From Herbiconiux gentiana (GTDB taxonomy: Bacteria; Actinomycetota; Actinomycetes; Actinomycetales; Microbacteriaceae), in NCBI RefSeq assembly GCF_024978135.1, contig NZ_JANTEZ010000005.1, forward strand, positions 124,001-188,000: 64,000 nucleotides of DNA, written 5' to 3'. The notes under the pieces are model-generated. The model searched no databases. It worked only from the letters and a program-made list of their open reading frames with translations, and had not been told where the DNA came from. A program made the translations under genes and the position numbers. The first letter of the stretch is position 1; each line of letters begins with the position of its first letter. Positions 16,827 through 25,591 of the stretch are shown piece by piece.

Positions 16827-18398
16827 TCCTCGCGACGCGGCGTCGCCTGGGAGTGGGTCGGGAGCCGGGACCGTGGTCGTGGGGTGGGCAGTGCTCCCCG
16901 GGGCGCCGGCGGCAGGGGCGCCTGGGGCGCCGGCCGCAGGGACGCCTGGGGCGCCGGCGGCAGGGATGCCCGGAGCGCCGGCCGCAGGGACGCCCGGGGC
17001 GCCGGTGGCAGGGATGCCCGGAGCGCCGGCCGCGACGAGGCGTTCGATCAGCACGCGATCGGGCTTGCCCGACGCCAGACGCGGCAGGGTGTGCACGTGG
17101 ACGAGCGCGGCGGGCGCGGCCGCCCGGCCGGCCTCTCTGACCACAGTCTCGCGGAGACGATCGAGGCGCGCGCCACCCAGTTCGATGACGGGCTGGTCGG
17201 AGGTGGGGTCGCCGGCCTGCAGTCCCCCGGCCACCGGGTCACCGGTCTCGGCGCTGCCGATGGGGCGGCCGGTGGGCGCCCGATCGTGCGATGGCGGCGT
17301 CGGCGCCGCGGGCAGGTCGTCGACGACGACGACCCCGACCTGGCCCCAGCGTTCGCTGTCGCGCGGGACGACGACCGCCTGCTCGAAGCCGCGCTGCGCC
17401 TGCACGAGGCGTTCGACCCGGCCGAGGGAGACCTTGATGCCGCCTGAGATGATGAGGTCGTCGAGGCGGCCGGTGACCGTGACGACGCCGTCGACGACGG
17501 TGCCGGTGTCGGTCGTGCGGTACCAGCGCAGGCCCTCGTCGGTGTGGAAGCGGGCTGCCGTGAGCGCATCGTCGCCGAGGTAGCCCTCAGCCAACGACGG
17601 CCCCGCGATCTCGATTTCGCCCGCGACCAGTCGCACCACCGTGCGCCCTATCGGGCGGCCGTCGTAGACGCAGCCGCCGGCGGTCTCACTGGCGCCGTAG
17701 GTGCGCACGACGGCGAAGCCGAGGTCGAGCGCCCGCTCGCGGAGCGGGTCGGGCAACGCCTGGCCGCCGATCAGGAGGGCGTCGAAGCGGGCGACGGCCC
17801 GGCGGATGTCACGGTCGGCCTCGGCCGCCTCGACGAGACGAGCGAGCTGGGCCGGCACCAGCGAGCTGAACCGCAGGGGCTGCTCGAGCCGGCCCGCGAG
17901 GGCGGCGAAGGCCTGGGGCGAGAAGTGGCCGGGCGGATGCACGACCGGCTGCGTGCCCGCCGCGATCGATCGCACCAGCACCTGCAGGCCGGCCACGTAG
18001 TGAGTCGGCAGTGCCAGTAGCCACTGCCCCGGCCCGCCGAGCGCCTGCTCCGACGCCGCGGCCGAGGCGAGCAGAGCGTCGGTGCTGAGCGCCACCCGCT
18101 TCGGCACTCCCGTCGACCCGGAGGTCTCGATCACGAGGGCCACACTTCTCCGCACCTCACGAGGCAGCGGCACCAGGGCCCCCGCGCCAGCGTCGCCGAG
18201 CGGCGCGCCGTTCGGGCCCCCGGAGGAGGAATCGGTCGACGCGGAGGACCCCGTCGCGAAGAAGGAGGGCGCCGAGGAGGACCGCGCACGGGACTCCCGC
18301 GGGAGCAGGGCCGGGCCGTCGTTCGACAGGGCCTCGCGCAAGCGCGCCGAGAGCTCGGGCGCGGGCAGACCGGCAACGACCTCGAGCGGTCTGCTCAC
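16824..18398 (-). CDS. menE: o-Succinylbenzoate-CoA ligase with repeat tail
   Basis: 524 residues from GTG 18398. The adenylation motif is ETSGSTGVPKRVALS; VRTYGASETAGGCVYDG is the A5 motif; DLIISGGIKVSLGRVE is the A8 hinge; the catalytic Lys follows in RLASGKPDRVLI. MenE activates o-succinylbenzoate with ATP and CoA. The adenylation core is shortened at the N-terminus and split by a Ser/Gly linker (SSAPSFFATGSSASTDSSSG), normal for actinobacterial MenE. Unusual is the 60-residue C-terminal tail of GAPG(I/V)PAA repeats. The next gene, menA, lies just downstream. Confidence 0.92.
   Translation of the reverse strand: MSRPLEVVAGLPAPELSARLREALSNDGPALLPRESRARSSSAPSFFATGSSASTDSSSGGPNGAPLGDAGAGALVPLPREVRRSVALVIETSGSTGVPKRVALSTDALLASAAASEQALGGPGQWLLALPTHYVAGLQVLVRSIAAGTQPVVHPPGHFSPQAFAALAGRLEQPLRFSSLVPAQLARLVEAAEADRDIRRAVARFDALLIGGQALPDPLRERALDLGFAVVRTYGASETAGGCVYDGRPIGRTVVRLVAGEIEIAGPSLAEGYLGDDALTAARFHTDEGLRWYRTTDTGTVVDGVVTVTGRLDDLIISGGIKVSLGRVERLVQAQRGFEQAVVVPRDSERWGQVGVVVVDDLPAAPTPPSHDRAPTGRPIGSAETGDPVAGGLQAGDPTSDQPVIELGGARLDRLRETVVREAGRAAAPAALVHVHTLPRLASGKPDRVLIERLVAAGAPGIPATGAPGVPAAGAPGIPAAGAPGVPAAGAPGAPAAGAPGSTAHPTTTVPAPDPLPGDAASRG
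16902..17033 (-). repeat. 24-bp tandem repeat coding the MenE tail
   Basis: Units of 24 bp start at 16902, 16926, 16950, 16974, 16998 and 17022 (last partial), each with GGCGCCGG-like sequence followed by CAGGGAYGCC. In frame they encode the octapeptide GAPGxPAA, x being Val, Ile or Ala. Copies alternate between two sub-types, so 48-bp duplication is likely. Confidence 0.9.
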
Positions 18399-18423
18399 GC
18401 GGGCACCTCGGGCGGGATCGGCA

Positions 18424-19341
18424 TCAGTAGTGGTACGGGAACGCCGACCAGTCGGGCGCCCGCTTCTCGAGGAACGAGTCGCGGCCCTCGACCGCCTCGT
18501 CGCTGCCGTAGGCGAGACGGGTGGCCTCGCCCGCGAAGATCTGCTGGCCGACGAGCCCGTCGTCGACCGCGTTGAAGGCGTACTTCAGCATGCGGATGGC
18601 CGTGGGCGACTTGCCCAGGATGATGCGGGCCCAGGCCAGCGCCTCGACCTCGAGCTCGGCGTGCGGCACGACCTTGTTGACGGCACCCATCTCGTAGGCG
18701 CGCTGCGCGCTGTACTCCTCGGCCAGGAAGAACACCTCGCGCGCCAGCTTCTGCCCGATCTGCCGGGCGTAGTAGGCGCTGCCGTACCCGGCGTCGAACG
18801 AGCCGACGTCGGCGTCGGTCTGCTTGAATCGGCCGTGCTCGGCCGAGGCGATGGTGAGGTCGCAGACCGCGTGCAGCGAGTGCCCGCCGCCGGCCGCCCA
18901 GCCGGGCACGACCGCGATGACGACCTTCGGCATGAAGCGGATGAGCCGCTGCACCTCGAGGATGTGGAGCCGACCGGCCCGAGCGGGGTCGATGCCCGCC
19001 GCGGTCTCCTCGTCGGAGTACCTGTAGCCGTCGCGCCCCCGGATGCGCTGGTCGCCACCGCTGCAGAACGCCCACCCGCCGTCGCGCGGGCTCGGACCGT
19101 TACCCGTGAGCAGCACGACCCCGACCCGCGGGTTCTGGCGGGCGTCGTCGAGGGCGCTGTAGAGCTCGTCGACCGTCTTCGGCCGGAACGCGTTGCGCAC
19201 CTCCGGCCGGTCGAAGGCGATGCGCGCCACCCGCCCCTCGGTGTCGAGGTGGTAGGTGATGTCGGTGAAGCCCTCGGAACCCGGGGCGACGACCCACGCG
19301 GACGGGTCGAAGATGTCGGAGACGGTGCTCTGGTCGGTCAT
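18424..19341 (-). CDS. menB: 1,4-dihydroxy-2-naphthoyl-CoA synthase
   Basis: 305 residues from ATG 19341. The crotonase fold carries FRPKTVDELYSALDDAR, the oxyanion-hole stretch GWAFCSGGDQRIRGRDGYRY, PGWAAGGGHSLHAVCDLTIAS, and the MenB-specific DVGSFDAGYGSAYYARQIGQ with conserved Asp/Ser/Tyr. It closes the second ring of the naphthoquinone from o-succinylbenzoyl-CoA. It lies 25 bp upstream of menE on the same strand and divergent from menC. A TAGCCT box six bases from ATG implies a leaderless transcript. Confidence 0.96.
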   Translation of the reverse strand: MTDQSTVSDIFDPSAWVVAPGSEGFTDITYHLDTEGRVARIAFDRPEVRNAFRPKTVDELYSALDDARQNPRVGVVLLTGNGPSPRDGGWAFCSGGDQRIRGRDGYRYSDEETAAGIDPARAGRLHILEVQRLIRFMPKVVIAVVPGWAAGGGHSLHAVCDLTIASAEHGRFKQTDADVGSFDAGYGSAYYARQIGQKLAREVFFLAEEYSAQRAYEMGAVNKVVPHAELEVEALAWARIILGKSPTAIRMLKYAFNAVDDGLVGQQIFAGEATRLAYGSDEAVEGRDSFLEKRAPDWSAFPYHY

Positions 19342-19347
19342 GGGTCA

Positions 19348-19353
19348 AGGCTA
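19348..19353 (-). promoter_or_regulatory. -10 box TAGCCT, leaderless menB
   Basis: Minus-strand TAGCCT sits 6 bases before the menB ATG at 19341. Confidence 0.55.
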
Positions 19354-19385
19354 CGCGGGTCGGGCGTGCCTGCTCCGCGGGGGCG

Positions 19386-19425
19386 GCGATTGTGCAGGAT
19401 CAACGCGCGGCCCGCGATTGTGCAG
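19386..19425 (+). repeat. Direct repeat GCGATTGTGCAG upstream of menC
   Basis: GCGATTGTGCAG occurs at 19386-19397 and again at 19414-19425, 28 bp apart, in the 111-bp gap between the divergent menB and menC genes. The spacing and position suggest an operator or a small duplication. Confidence 0.6.
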
Positions 19426-19452
19426 AAGGAGAGCGGGGTCGAGGATGGGGAG

Positions 19453-20463
19453 GTGGACGACACCTCGCAGCTGCCCGACCTCGACGACCTCCTCGAGCGG
19501 ATGCACGTGGTGGCCATCCCGCTGGACACCCGCTTCCGCGGCCAGACCGTGCGCGAGCTCGCCCTCTTCGACGGCCCCCGCGGCTGGACCGAGTTCTCCC
19601 CCTTCCCCGAGTACGGCGACGCCGAGGCGAGCTCCTGGCTGCGCGCGGCCGTCGACTTCGGCTGGCACGAGCTCCCGGCCGCGAGAGAGGGCTGCACGAG
19701 CATCCGCGTCAATGCGACCCTGCCCGCGGTGCCCGCCGACGACGTCGAGCGCGTGCTCGCCCGCTACGACGGCTGCCGCACCGTCAAGGTGAAGGTCGCC
19801 GAGCGCGGCCAGACGCTCGACGACGACATCGCCCGGGTGCGGCGGGCCCGCGAGCTCCTGGGCGCCGAGGGCCGAGTTCGCATAGACGCGAACGGCGGCT
19901 GGAACATCGACGAGGCCGAACACGCCATCCGCAGCCTGGCCGAGTTCGACCTCGAGTACGTCGAGCAGCCCTGCGCCAGCGTCGAGGAGCTGGTCGAGAT
20001 CCGGGAGCGGGTCGGCGAGTCGCTCGGCATCCCGATCGCGGCCGATGAGAGCGTGCGCAAGGCCGAGGATCCGATCGCCGTGGCCCGAGCGGGCGCCGCC
20101 GACCTCATCGTGGTGAAGGCGCAGCCGCTCGGCGGCGTGGCACGGGCCCTCGGCATCGTGGCCGAGGCGGGGCTTCCGGCCGTCGTCTCGTCGGCGCTCG
20201 AGAGCTCGGTGGGCATCGCGATGGGCGCGCACCTCGCCGCCGCGCTGCCCGAGCTCGACTACGACTGCGGGCTCGCGACCGTCGACCTCTTCACCGGCGA
20301 CGTGGTCGCGCCTGGCGAGAGCCTCGTTCCGCGCGGGGGCACGATCCCGGTCGAGCGCCCTCGCGTCGACCCGGCCCTGCTCGAGACGCACCGGGCGACG
20401 GATGCCCGCCGGCAGTGGTGGGCCGAACGCGTCACCCGCACCCACGCCCACCTCGCCCGCTGA
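19453..20463 (+). CDS. menC: o-Succinylbenzoate synthase
   Basis: 336 residues from GTG 19453 (VDDTSQLPDLDDLLERMHVV), chosen because actinobacterial MenC starts with an L-x-D-L-L stretch before HVVAIPL; in-frame GTG 19420 and ATG 19501 are alternatives. Enolase-superfamily residues are all present: the Lys pair in KVKVAERG, Asp in RIDANGGW, Glu in EYVEQPC, Asp/Glu in IAADESV, Lys in IVVKAQPLGG. It dehydrates SHCHC to o-succinylbenzoate, between MenD and MenE. It is transcribed away from menB. Confidence 0.93.
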   Translation: MDDTSQLPDLDDLLERMHVVAIPLDTRFRGQTVRELALFDGPRGWTEFSPFPEYGDAEASSWLRAAVDFGWHELPAAREGCTSIRVNATLPAVPADDVERVLARYDGCRTVKVKVAERGQTLDDDIARVRRARELLGAEGRVRIDANGGWNIDEAEHAIRSLAEFDLEYVEQPCASVEELVEIRERVGESLGIPIAADESVRKAEDPIAVARAGAADLIVVKAQPLGGVARALGIVAEAGLPAVVSSALESSVGIAMGAHLAAALPELDYDCGLATVDLFTGDVVAPGESLVPRGGTIPVERPRVDPALLETHRATDARRQWWAERVTRTHAHLAR

Positions 20464-20592
20464 CCTCCCCGCTCGACGCGGGCGCACGGATCCCGTCCAC
20501 CGGGCCGAGTCGCCGAGGCCGAAGCAGCGCTCCGGCGGCGCTCAGGCAGCGCGCGAACAGCGCTCAAGCGGCGTTCGATCGAACGACCCGAC

Positions 20593-21636
20593 TCACAGCC
20601 CCGAGTACGCGTGCAGTCCCTTGAAGAACACGTTGACCACACCGAAGTTGAACAGCACGGCCGAGAAGCCCACGATGGCGAGCCAGGCCGAGCGCGACCC
20701 CCGCCAGCCGCGAGTGGCGCGCGCGTGGATGTAGCCGGCGTAGATGGTCCAGATGATGAAGGTCCAGACCTCCTTCGTGTCCCAGCCCCAGTAGCGACCC
20801 CAGGCGCGCTCGGCCCAGATGGCGCCCGCGATGAGCGTGAACGTCCAGAACACGAAGCCGACGATGTTGACGCGGTAGGCCAGGCGCTCGAGGGTCTCGG
20901 CGTCGGGCAGCGTCTTGAGGAAGCGCAGGCGGAGCACGGTGGCGAGGCGTGACACCGAGTCGCCCTTGGTCTGCAGCAGCTGGATGACCGAGAGCGCGCC
21001 GCCGATGGCGAAGAACGCGGTGCCGAGGATGGCGACGAGCACGTGGATGACGAGCCACGCCGACTGGAGCGCCGGCGGCAGCGGAGCGACGCTGACGTAG
21101 TAGTTGACCGCGCTGACGCCGAGCAGGATGAGCACGAGACCGGTGACGAAGGTGCCGAGGAAGCGCAGGTCTTCGCGCAGCAGCACGACGAGGAAGACCG
21201 CGACGATCAGCAGCGTTCCGGTGATGGAGAACTCGTACATGTTCGCCCACGGCACCCGGGAGGCCGCGATGCCGCGGAGGATGACCCCGGCGAGCTGGAC
21301 GACGAAGGCGAGGATGGTGAACGAGACGCCGAGCCGCAACGCGATGGAGCGGCGGCCGGCCGCGTCTACCCCGGCCAGGGACACGAGGGACGCGTCGTCT
21401 GCCCCCGAGCCGCGAGGCGGACGCCCGACGGGGGAACCGGCGGAGGACGCGCCCACGGACGCCAGCTCGGGCGCGACCGAGGCCGGAACCGATGCCGACC
21501 CCGAGGCTTCGACCGCCGACTTCACGGTCGACGAGCGGCGGGCGAGATCGAGCGCGAACGCGATGAACGCGAGCGCGTACACGGCCATGGCCGAGTAGAT
21601 GAGGATGATCGAGATCTCGTCGAGGGTTTGCGTCAC
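20593..21636 (-). CDS. ccsB: Cytochrome c biogenesis protein CcsB (ResC)
   Basis: 347 residues from GTG 21636. The tryptophan-rich haem-handling motif is WGRYWGWDTKEVW, with flanking conserved His in membrane segments (AWLVIHVLVAILG; TIYAGYIHARATRGWRG). Around eight transmembrane helices. With ResB it forms System II, which moves haem across the membrane and ligates it to c-type apocytochromes. A poorly conserved Ser/Ala-rich loop (residues 38-85) follows helix 1. Besides read-through from resB it has its own leaderless promoter whose -10 overlaps the resB stop. Confidence 0.93.
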   Translation of the reverse strand: MTQTLDEISIILIYSAMAVYALAFIAFALDLARRSSTVKSAVEASGSASVPASVAPELASVGASSAGSPVGRPPRGSGADDASLVSLAGVDAAGRRSIALRLGVSFTILAFVVQLAGVILRGIAASRVPWANMYEFSITGTLLIVAVFLVVLLREDLRFLGTFVTGLVLILLGVSAVNYYVSVAPLPPALQSAWLVIHVLVAILGTAFFAIGGALSVIQLLQTKGDSVSRLATVLRLRFLKTLPDAETLERLAYRVNIVGFVFWTFTLIAGAIWAERAWGRYWGWDTKEVWTFIIWTIYAGYIHARATRGWRGSRSAWLAIVGFSAVLFNFGVVNVFFKGLHAYSGL

Positions 21637-21642
21637 GGGAGA

Positions 21643-21648
21643 AGCCTA
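21643..21648 (-). promoter_or_regulatory. -10 box TAGGCT, leaderless ccsB
   Basis: Minus-strand TAGGCT lies 6 bases before the ccsB GTG. Its TAG is also the resB stop codon (21646-21648). Confidence 0.55.
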
Positions 21649-23352
21649 AGCCTTGGAATCGGGGGGCGTACCGGGAGCCGGCGAGCCTGTGGACGGATCG
21701 GGAGCTGCGCTGTCGGTGGAGGAGGTTCCGGCGTGCCGATCGGCCAGCTCCGCGACGGCGTCGACGAGGCGCGGATCGTCCCCGCGCGCGAGCCCCGCGT
21801 ACTCCACGTGCACCGACCCGTCGGCACGCGCGGTGGCCTTGACCCAGACGCGCCGCCGCGGGATGAACAACGAGGTCAGCAGCCCGGCCAGCACCAGGAT
21901 GGCGAACAGCAGCACCCACCCCTGCGTCGCGTCGTGGTGCACGTCGAACGAGGCGAAGCGCTTGACCCCGTCGAGCGACACCGAGCCGAGTCCGTTCGGC
22001 AGTTCGGCGGTCTCGCCGGGCTTCAGCTCGATCGAGTCGACGCCCGTGGCGCCACCCGTGAGCTGGTTCATGCTGTCGGTGTCGAGCGAGTAGACCGAGG
22101 CGGGAACGCCGTCGTTCAGCCCGAGATCGCCGTCGTAGACGTTGAGGGTGAGCACCGGGTACTGCAGGTCGGGGAACGACGAGAAGTAGACGCCCGACTG
22201 CGCCTCGGACTGGGTCGGGTAGAAGAACCCGATCATGCCCACCTGGTCGGGCAGACCATCCGGAACCTTCACGACCCCGAGCGAGGTCAGGTTCGCGTCC
22301 TGCGGCAGGAACGGCACCGAATCGGTGAACACGACGTCGCCCGCCGGGTTGCGCACCGTGATCGTCGGCGCGTAGCCGTTGCCGAGCAGGTAGACGTCGG
22401 TGCCGCCGATCTTCAGCGGGTCGTTCACCTTGATGTCCGCGTCGGAGACCGAGCCGTCGGCATCGGTGGTCGTGACGGCGGCCGTGTAGTCGAGCGGCTG
22501 GCCGAACGCCTTGAGCGACTGGGTCTCGTAGGTCGCCGAGAAGGAGTCGAGTGTGATCTGGTAGGGCGACAGCGCCGAGTCGCTGAAGAAGCGTCCGGGG
22601 TTGAACGAGTCGTAGGCGAGCAGCGTGTTGACGAAGGTCTGGCCCTCGACCACGACGCGCTGGCCCTGGTAGCCGAAGCCGCCGCCGATGCCCACGGCCA
22701 GAAGGATGCCGACGAGCGCCGAGTGGAAGACCAGGTTGCCGGTCTCACGCAGGTAGCCGCGCTCGGCCGACACCGAGGCGGTCTCGAGGCCCGTCGCCCG
22801 GTCGACGCCGGTGAAGACGATCGTGCGGTAGCGCTGACGCTTGAGCAGCGTGCGCGCCGAATCGACGACCGAAGCGGCCGAAGGCGCAGCGGCAGACGAC
22901 ACGGAAGTCGCGGGCACCTCCCGCGTCGTGAACCCGGCCAGCCGCGACAGCCGCGCCGGTGTGCGCGGCGGCTTGGCCCGCAGCGCGTCGAAGTGGTGCT
23001 TCGTGCGCGGGACGATGCAGCCGATCAGCGAGATGAACAGCAGCAGGTAGATCGACGAGAACCACACCGAGGTGTAGACGTCGAAGGCCTGGATCTTGTC
23101 GAGCACCGGGGCCAGGTCGGGGTTGTCGACGAAGTACTGGGTGACACCGTTCGGGTCGGCCGCCCGCTGCGGCACGAGTGACCCCGGCACCGCGGCCAGG
23201 GCGAGCAGGAGCAGCAGGAAGAGAGCGGTGCGCATGCTGGTGAGCTGCCGCCAGAACCAGCGCAGAGTCCCGACGAAGCCGAGCTTCGGCAGGGTGACGT
23301 CGGAGCCCGATGGCGACTGCGGGGAGTCGATGTGATCAGATGGACGGGACAA
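21646..23352 (-). CDS. resB: Cytochrome c biogenesis protein ResB
   Basis: 568 residues from TTG 23352, overlapping the ccdA stop by 17 bp; a shorter internal start cannot be excluded. Membrane segments lie near residues 40-58, 90-112 and 195-215, with a final helix near 510. ResB motifs: WRQLTSMRTALFLLLLLALA, SLVPQRAADPNGV, VWFSSIYLLLFISLIGCIVPR and DVHHDATQGWVLLFAILVLA. The large extracellular part holds the apocytochrome. It is the partner of CcsB. About 35 C-terminal residues are Pro/Ser/Thr-rich. Confidence 0.92.
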   Translation of the reverse strand: MSRPSDHIDSPQSPSGSDVTLPKLGFVGTLRWFWRQLTSMRTALFLLLLLALAAVPGSLVPQRAADPNGVTQYFVDNPDLAPVLDKIQAFDVYTSVWFSSIYLLLFISLIGCIVPRTKHHFDALRAKPPRTPARLSRLAGFTTREVPATSVSSAAAPSAASVVDSARTLLKRQRYRTIVFTGVDRATGLETASVSAERGYLRETGNLVFHSALVGILLAVGIGGGFGYQGQRVVVEGQTFVNTLLAYDSFNPGRFFSDSALSPYQITLDSFSATYETQSLKAFGQPLDYTAAVTTTDADGSVSDADIKVNDPLKIGGTDVYLLGNGYAPTITVRNPAGDVVFTDSVPFLPQDANLTSLGVVKVPDGLPDQVGMIGFFYPTQSEAQSGVYFSSFPDLQYPVLTLNVYDGDLGLNDGVPASVYSLDTDSMNQLTGGATGVDSIELKPGETAELPNGLGSVSLDGVKRFASFDVHHDATQGWVLLFAILVLAGLLTSLFIPRRRVWVKATARADGSVHVEYAGLARGDDPRLVDAVAELADRHAGTSSTDSAAPDPSTGSPAPGTPPDSKA

Positions 23353-24127
23353 AACCGGAGATCACCGCCTGCAGCTCGTAGATCCACAGCGACCAGAGCC
23401 CGGTCACCATGAGCAGGCCGATGACGACCAGCAGCACGCCGCCCACGATGTTGATCGTGCGGATATGCCGTTTGAGGAATGCGACCGATCCGGTCACCCA
23501 GTTCAGCCCGAGGGCGACCAGCAGGAACGGCACGCCGAGCCCGATGCAGTAGAAGAAGCCGAGCAGCAGACCGTTCCAGGCCGAGCCGCTCGTCAGGCTG
23601 AGGGCCTGGATGGCGCCGAGCGTCGGGCCGATGCACGGGGTCCAGCCGAGGCCGAAGACGATGCCGAGCACCGGTGCCCCCGCGAGGCCCGTCGCCGGGC
23701 GGAACGCCGGCTTCAGGGTGCGCTGCAGGAAGCTGAACTGGCCGATGAAGACGAGCCCGAGCGCGATCACGACGACACCCATGATGCGGGTGATCAGGTC
23801 CTGCCAGCGGAACAGCCAGGTGCCGAGGGCGCCGAACGCCGCCGAATAGGCCAGGAAGACGAGGGAGAAGCCGAGCACGAATAGCGAGATGCCGAGGAGC
23901 ATGCGCCGTCGGGCATCCTTCGCCGCCTTGCGCGCCTCGGCCGCCGAGCGCGTGTCGGTGCCGGCGAGCGACGGGATGCCCGCGATACCGCTGACGTAAC
24001 CGAGGTAGCCGGGCACCAGGGGCAGCACGCACGGCGACGCGAACGACACCAGCCCGGCGAGAAGGGCGATCGGGATGGCCAGCAGCAGCTGCCCGCTCAG
24101 GACGATCTCGGCGAAGGGATTGTTCAC
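23336..24127 (-). CDS. ccdA: Thiol-disulfide transmembrane protein CcdA
   Basis: 263 residues from GTG 24127. Six membrane helices with the two redox cysteines in SFASPCVLPLVPGYLGYVSG and GLGWTPCIGPTLGAI, the hallmark of DsbD-gamma/CcdA. It passes electrons from cytoplasmic thioredoxin to the extracellular TlpA-type protein so that apocytochrome c cysteines stay reduced. It begins 1 bp from the tlpA stop and overlaps resB, so tlpA-ccdA-resB are one operon. Confidence 0.95.
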   Translation of the reverse strand: MNNPFAEIVLSGQLLLAIPIALLAGLVSFASPCVLPLVPGYLGYVSGIAGIPSLAGTDTRSAAEARKAAKDARRRMLLGISLFVLGFSLVFLAYSAAFGALGTWLFRWQDLITRIMGVVVIALGLVFIGQFSFLQRTLKPAFRPATGLAGAPVLGIVFGLGWTPCIGPTLGAIQALSLTSGSAWNGLLLGFFYCIGLGVPFLLVALGLNWVTGSVAFLKRHIRTINIVGGVLLVVIGLLMVTGLWSLWIYELQAVISGFVPSI

Positions 24128-24128
24128 G

Positions 24129-24791
24129 TCAGCCGGCAGCCGGGGTGGGCGACGGGGACGAGGTCGCCCCGGGCTCGGGAAGCACGCCGAGGCTGGTCTT
24201 GATCAGGGTGTCGAGAATGGTCGGCTCGCTCACCCGGCCCAGGATGCGCGCCGCCACGCGACCCTCGGTGTCGATCACGAGCGTGGTGGGCACCGCGTTC
24301 GGCGCGACCGTGCCGGCGAAGGCGTACTGCAGGGCGCCGTCGGTGTCGACGACGGAGGGATAGGTGACGCCGTAGGTCTCGGCGAAGGAGCGGGCGGTGG
24401 CCGCCTGGTCACGCACGTTGACGCCGAGGAACGACGCGCCCGTGCCCTGGTACTCGGCGTTCAACTTCTCGAGGTCGGGCGCCTCGGCGCGGCAGGGCGC
24501 GCAGCCCGCGTACCAGAAGTTGAGCACCAGCACCTGGCCGGCGTAGTCGGCCGAGCTGATCGGGTCGCCGTTCTCGTCGGTGCCTGTGAATTCGACGGGG
24601 TCCTGGCGGTTGGCCTCCGCGATCTCGGTGACCGTGCCGTCGCCGGCGATGTAGCCCTTATCGCTGCCCTCGCGGTACTGCTCGGCCAGGGGGTCGTTCG
24701 AGCATCCGGCCAGCAGCAGGGTGACGAGCGCCAGACCGGCGGCCAAGCCGACGCGAGCGCGAGACCGGGACGGGCGCGGTGTGCCGGTCAT
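24129..24791 (-). CDS. TlpA/ResA-like thioredoxin lipoprotein
   Basis: 220 residues from ATG 24791. A lipoprotein signal ends in LLLAGC (Cys about 29). The thioredoxin domain has WYAGCAPCRAEAPDLEKLN, with a CxxC pair, and a cis-Pro region NAVPTTLVIDTEGRV. It is held on the outer face of the membrane and reduces the CxxCH cysteines of apocytochrome c, receiving electrons from CcdA directly downstream. The start overlaps the stop of the phosphatase gene upstream by 4 bp. The Pro/Ser tail is dispensable. Confidence 0.93.
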   Translation of the reverse strand: MTGTPRPSRSRARVGLAAGLALVTLLLAGCSNDPLAEQYREGSDKGYIAGDGTVTEIAEANRQDPVEFTGTDENGDPISSADYAGQVLVLNFWYAGCAPCRAEAPDLEKLNAEYQGTGASFLGVNVRDQAATARSFAETYGVTYPSVVDTDGALQYAFAGTVAPNAVPTTLVIDTEGRVAARILGRVSEPTILDTLIKTSLGVLPEPGATSSPSPTPAAG

Positions 24792-25444
24792 ACGGCGCCC
24801 ACATCGGTGGCCTCGGCCTGCAACCCGGCGGCCGGGTCGCTGTAGCCGACCTCGACCAGGCGACCGTCGCGCAGCTCGAAGCTGGTGATGCTCGACAGCG
24901 CGCAACGGCGCTTGCGGGGGTCGTGCGGGAGGGATTCGCCCACGATGGAGCGATGCGCCATCCAGATGGGTAGCTGGTGGCTGACCATCACGACGTCGCC
25001 CGCCTCGCCGGACGCCTCGGCGGCGGCGTGCGCGTCGGTCATCGCAGCGCGCATCCGCCCTGCTATCGACGTGAAGTGCTCGCCCCAGGCCGGCAGCCAC
25101 GGGTTCCAGAGGAAGCGCCACATGCGCGGGTCGCGCAGCGCACCGCCCTTGCCCTCCATGCGCCGGCCCTCGAAGGCGTTGGTGGGCTCGATGATGCGGT
25201 CTTCGATCGACGGCTCGAGGCCGAGCGCCGCCGCGATGGGGGCTCCGGATTCGCGGGCACGCTGCAGAGGCGAGGTGTACAGAGCGGCCACCGGCCGGTC
25301 ACGCGCGACGATGTCGGCCGCGGCGGCCGCCGCCATGCGATGACCCAGTTCTGAGAGGCCGAAGCCCGGGATGCGACCGTAGAGCACGCCGTTCGGGTTG
25401 AAGACTTCACCGTGGCGGACGAGATGGATCTGGCGGGCGGGCAC
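24788..25444 (-). CDS. Histidine phosphatase family protein
   Basis: 218 residues from GTG 25444. The phosphohistidine motif is LVRHGEVFNPNGVLYGRIPG, with supporting YTSPLQRARESGAPIA and the second His in VVMVSHQLPIWMAH. This is the phosphoglycerate-mutase-like fold. Genes of this type head the tlpA-ccdA-resBC cluster in many actinomycetes; the substrate is unknown and a link to cytochrome maturation is only positional. It is translated coupled with tlpA through ATGA. Confidence 0.92.
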   Translation of the reverse strand: MPARQIHLVRHGEVFNPNGVLYGRIPGFGLSELGHRMAAAAAADIVARDRPVAALYTSPLQRARESGAPIAAALGLEPSIEDRIIEPTNAFEGRRMEGKGGALRDPRMWRFLWNPWLPAWGEHFTSIAGRMRAAMTDAHAAAEASGEAGDVVMVSHQLPIWMAHRSIVGESLPHDPRKRRCALSSITSFELRDGRLVEVGYSDPAAGLQAEATDVGAV

Positions 25445-25450
25445 CCGTCA

Positions 25451-25456
25451 ATTCTA
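25451..25456 (-). promoter_or_regulatory. -10 box TAGAAT, leaderless cytochrome-maturation operon
   Basis: Minus-strand TAGAAT lies 6 bases before the phosphatase GTG at 25444 and likely drives the whole phosphatase-tlpA-ccdA-resB run. Confidence 0.6.
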
Positions 25457-25542
25457 CGAGCGCCCCACCCGAGCTTTTGCCGAGAGCGGCAAGCCGAAGC
25501 ATCGTGAAGGCACGCTACAAGAGCCGTGAAGAACTATGAGAT

Positions 25543-25559
25543 TGTGCTGAACAGTCACA
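25543..25559 (+). promoter_or_regulatory. TGTG...CACA palindrome before small ORF
   Basis: TGTGCTGAACAGTCACA is an imperfect inverted repeat of the CRP/FNR kind (TGTG, seven-base centre with CTG-AA-CAG, TCACA) located 33 bp before the ATG at 25592. Confidence 0.4.
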
Positions 25560-25591
25560 AGAGGTGAAATTGGGGACAGAAAGGCTTACTC

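Noticed and set aside
18082-19452. Long frame ahead of menC as an N-terminal extension
   Set aside because: It runs antisense through menE and menB and has no family similarity; GTG 19453 is preferred for MenC.
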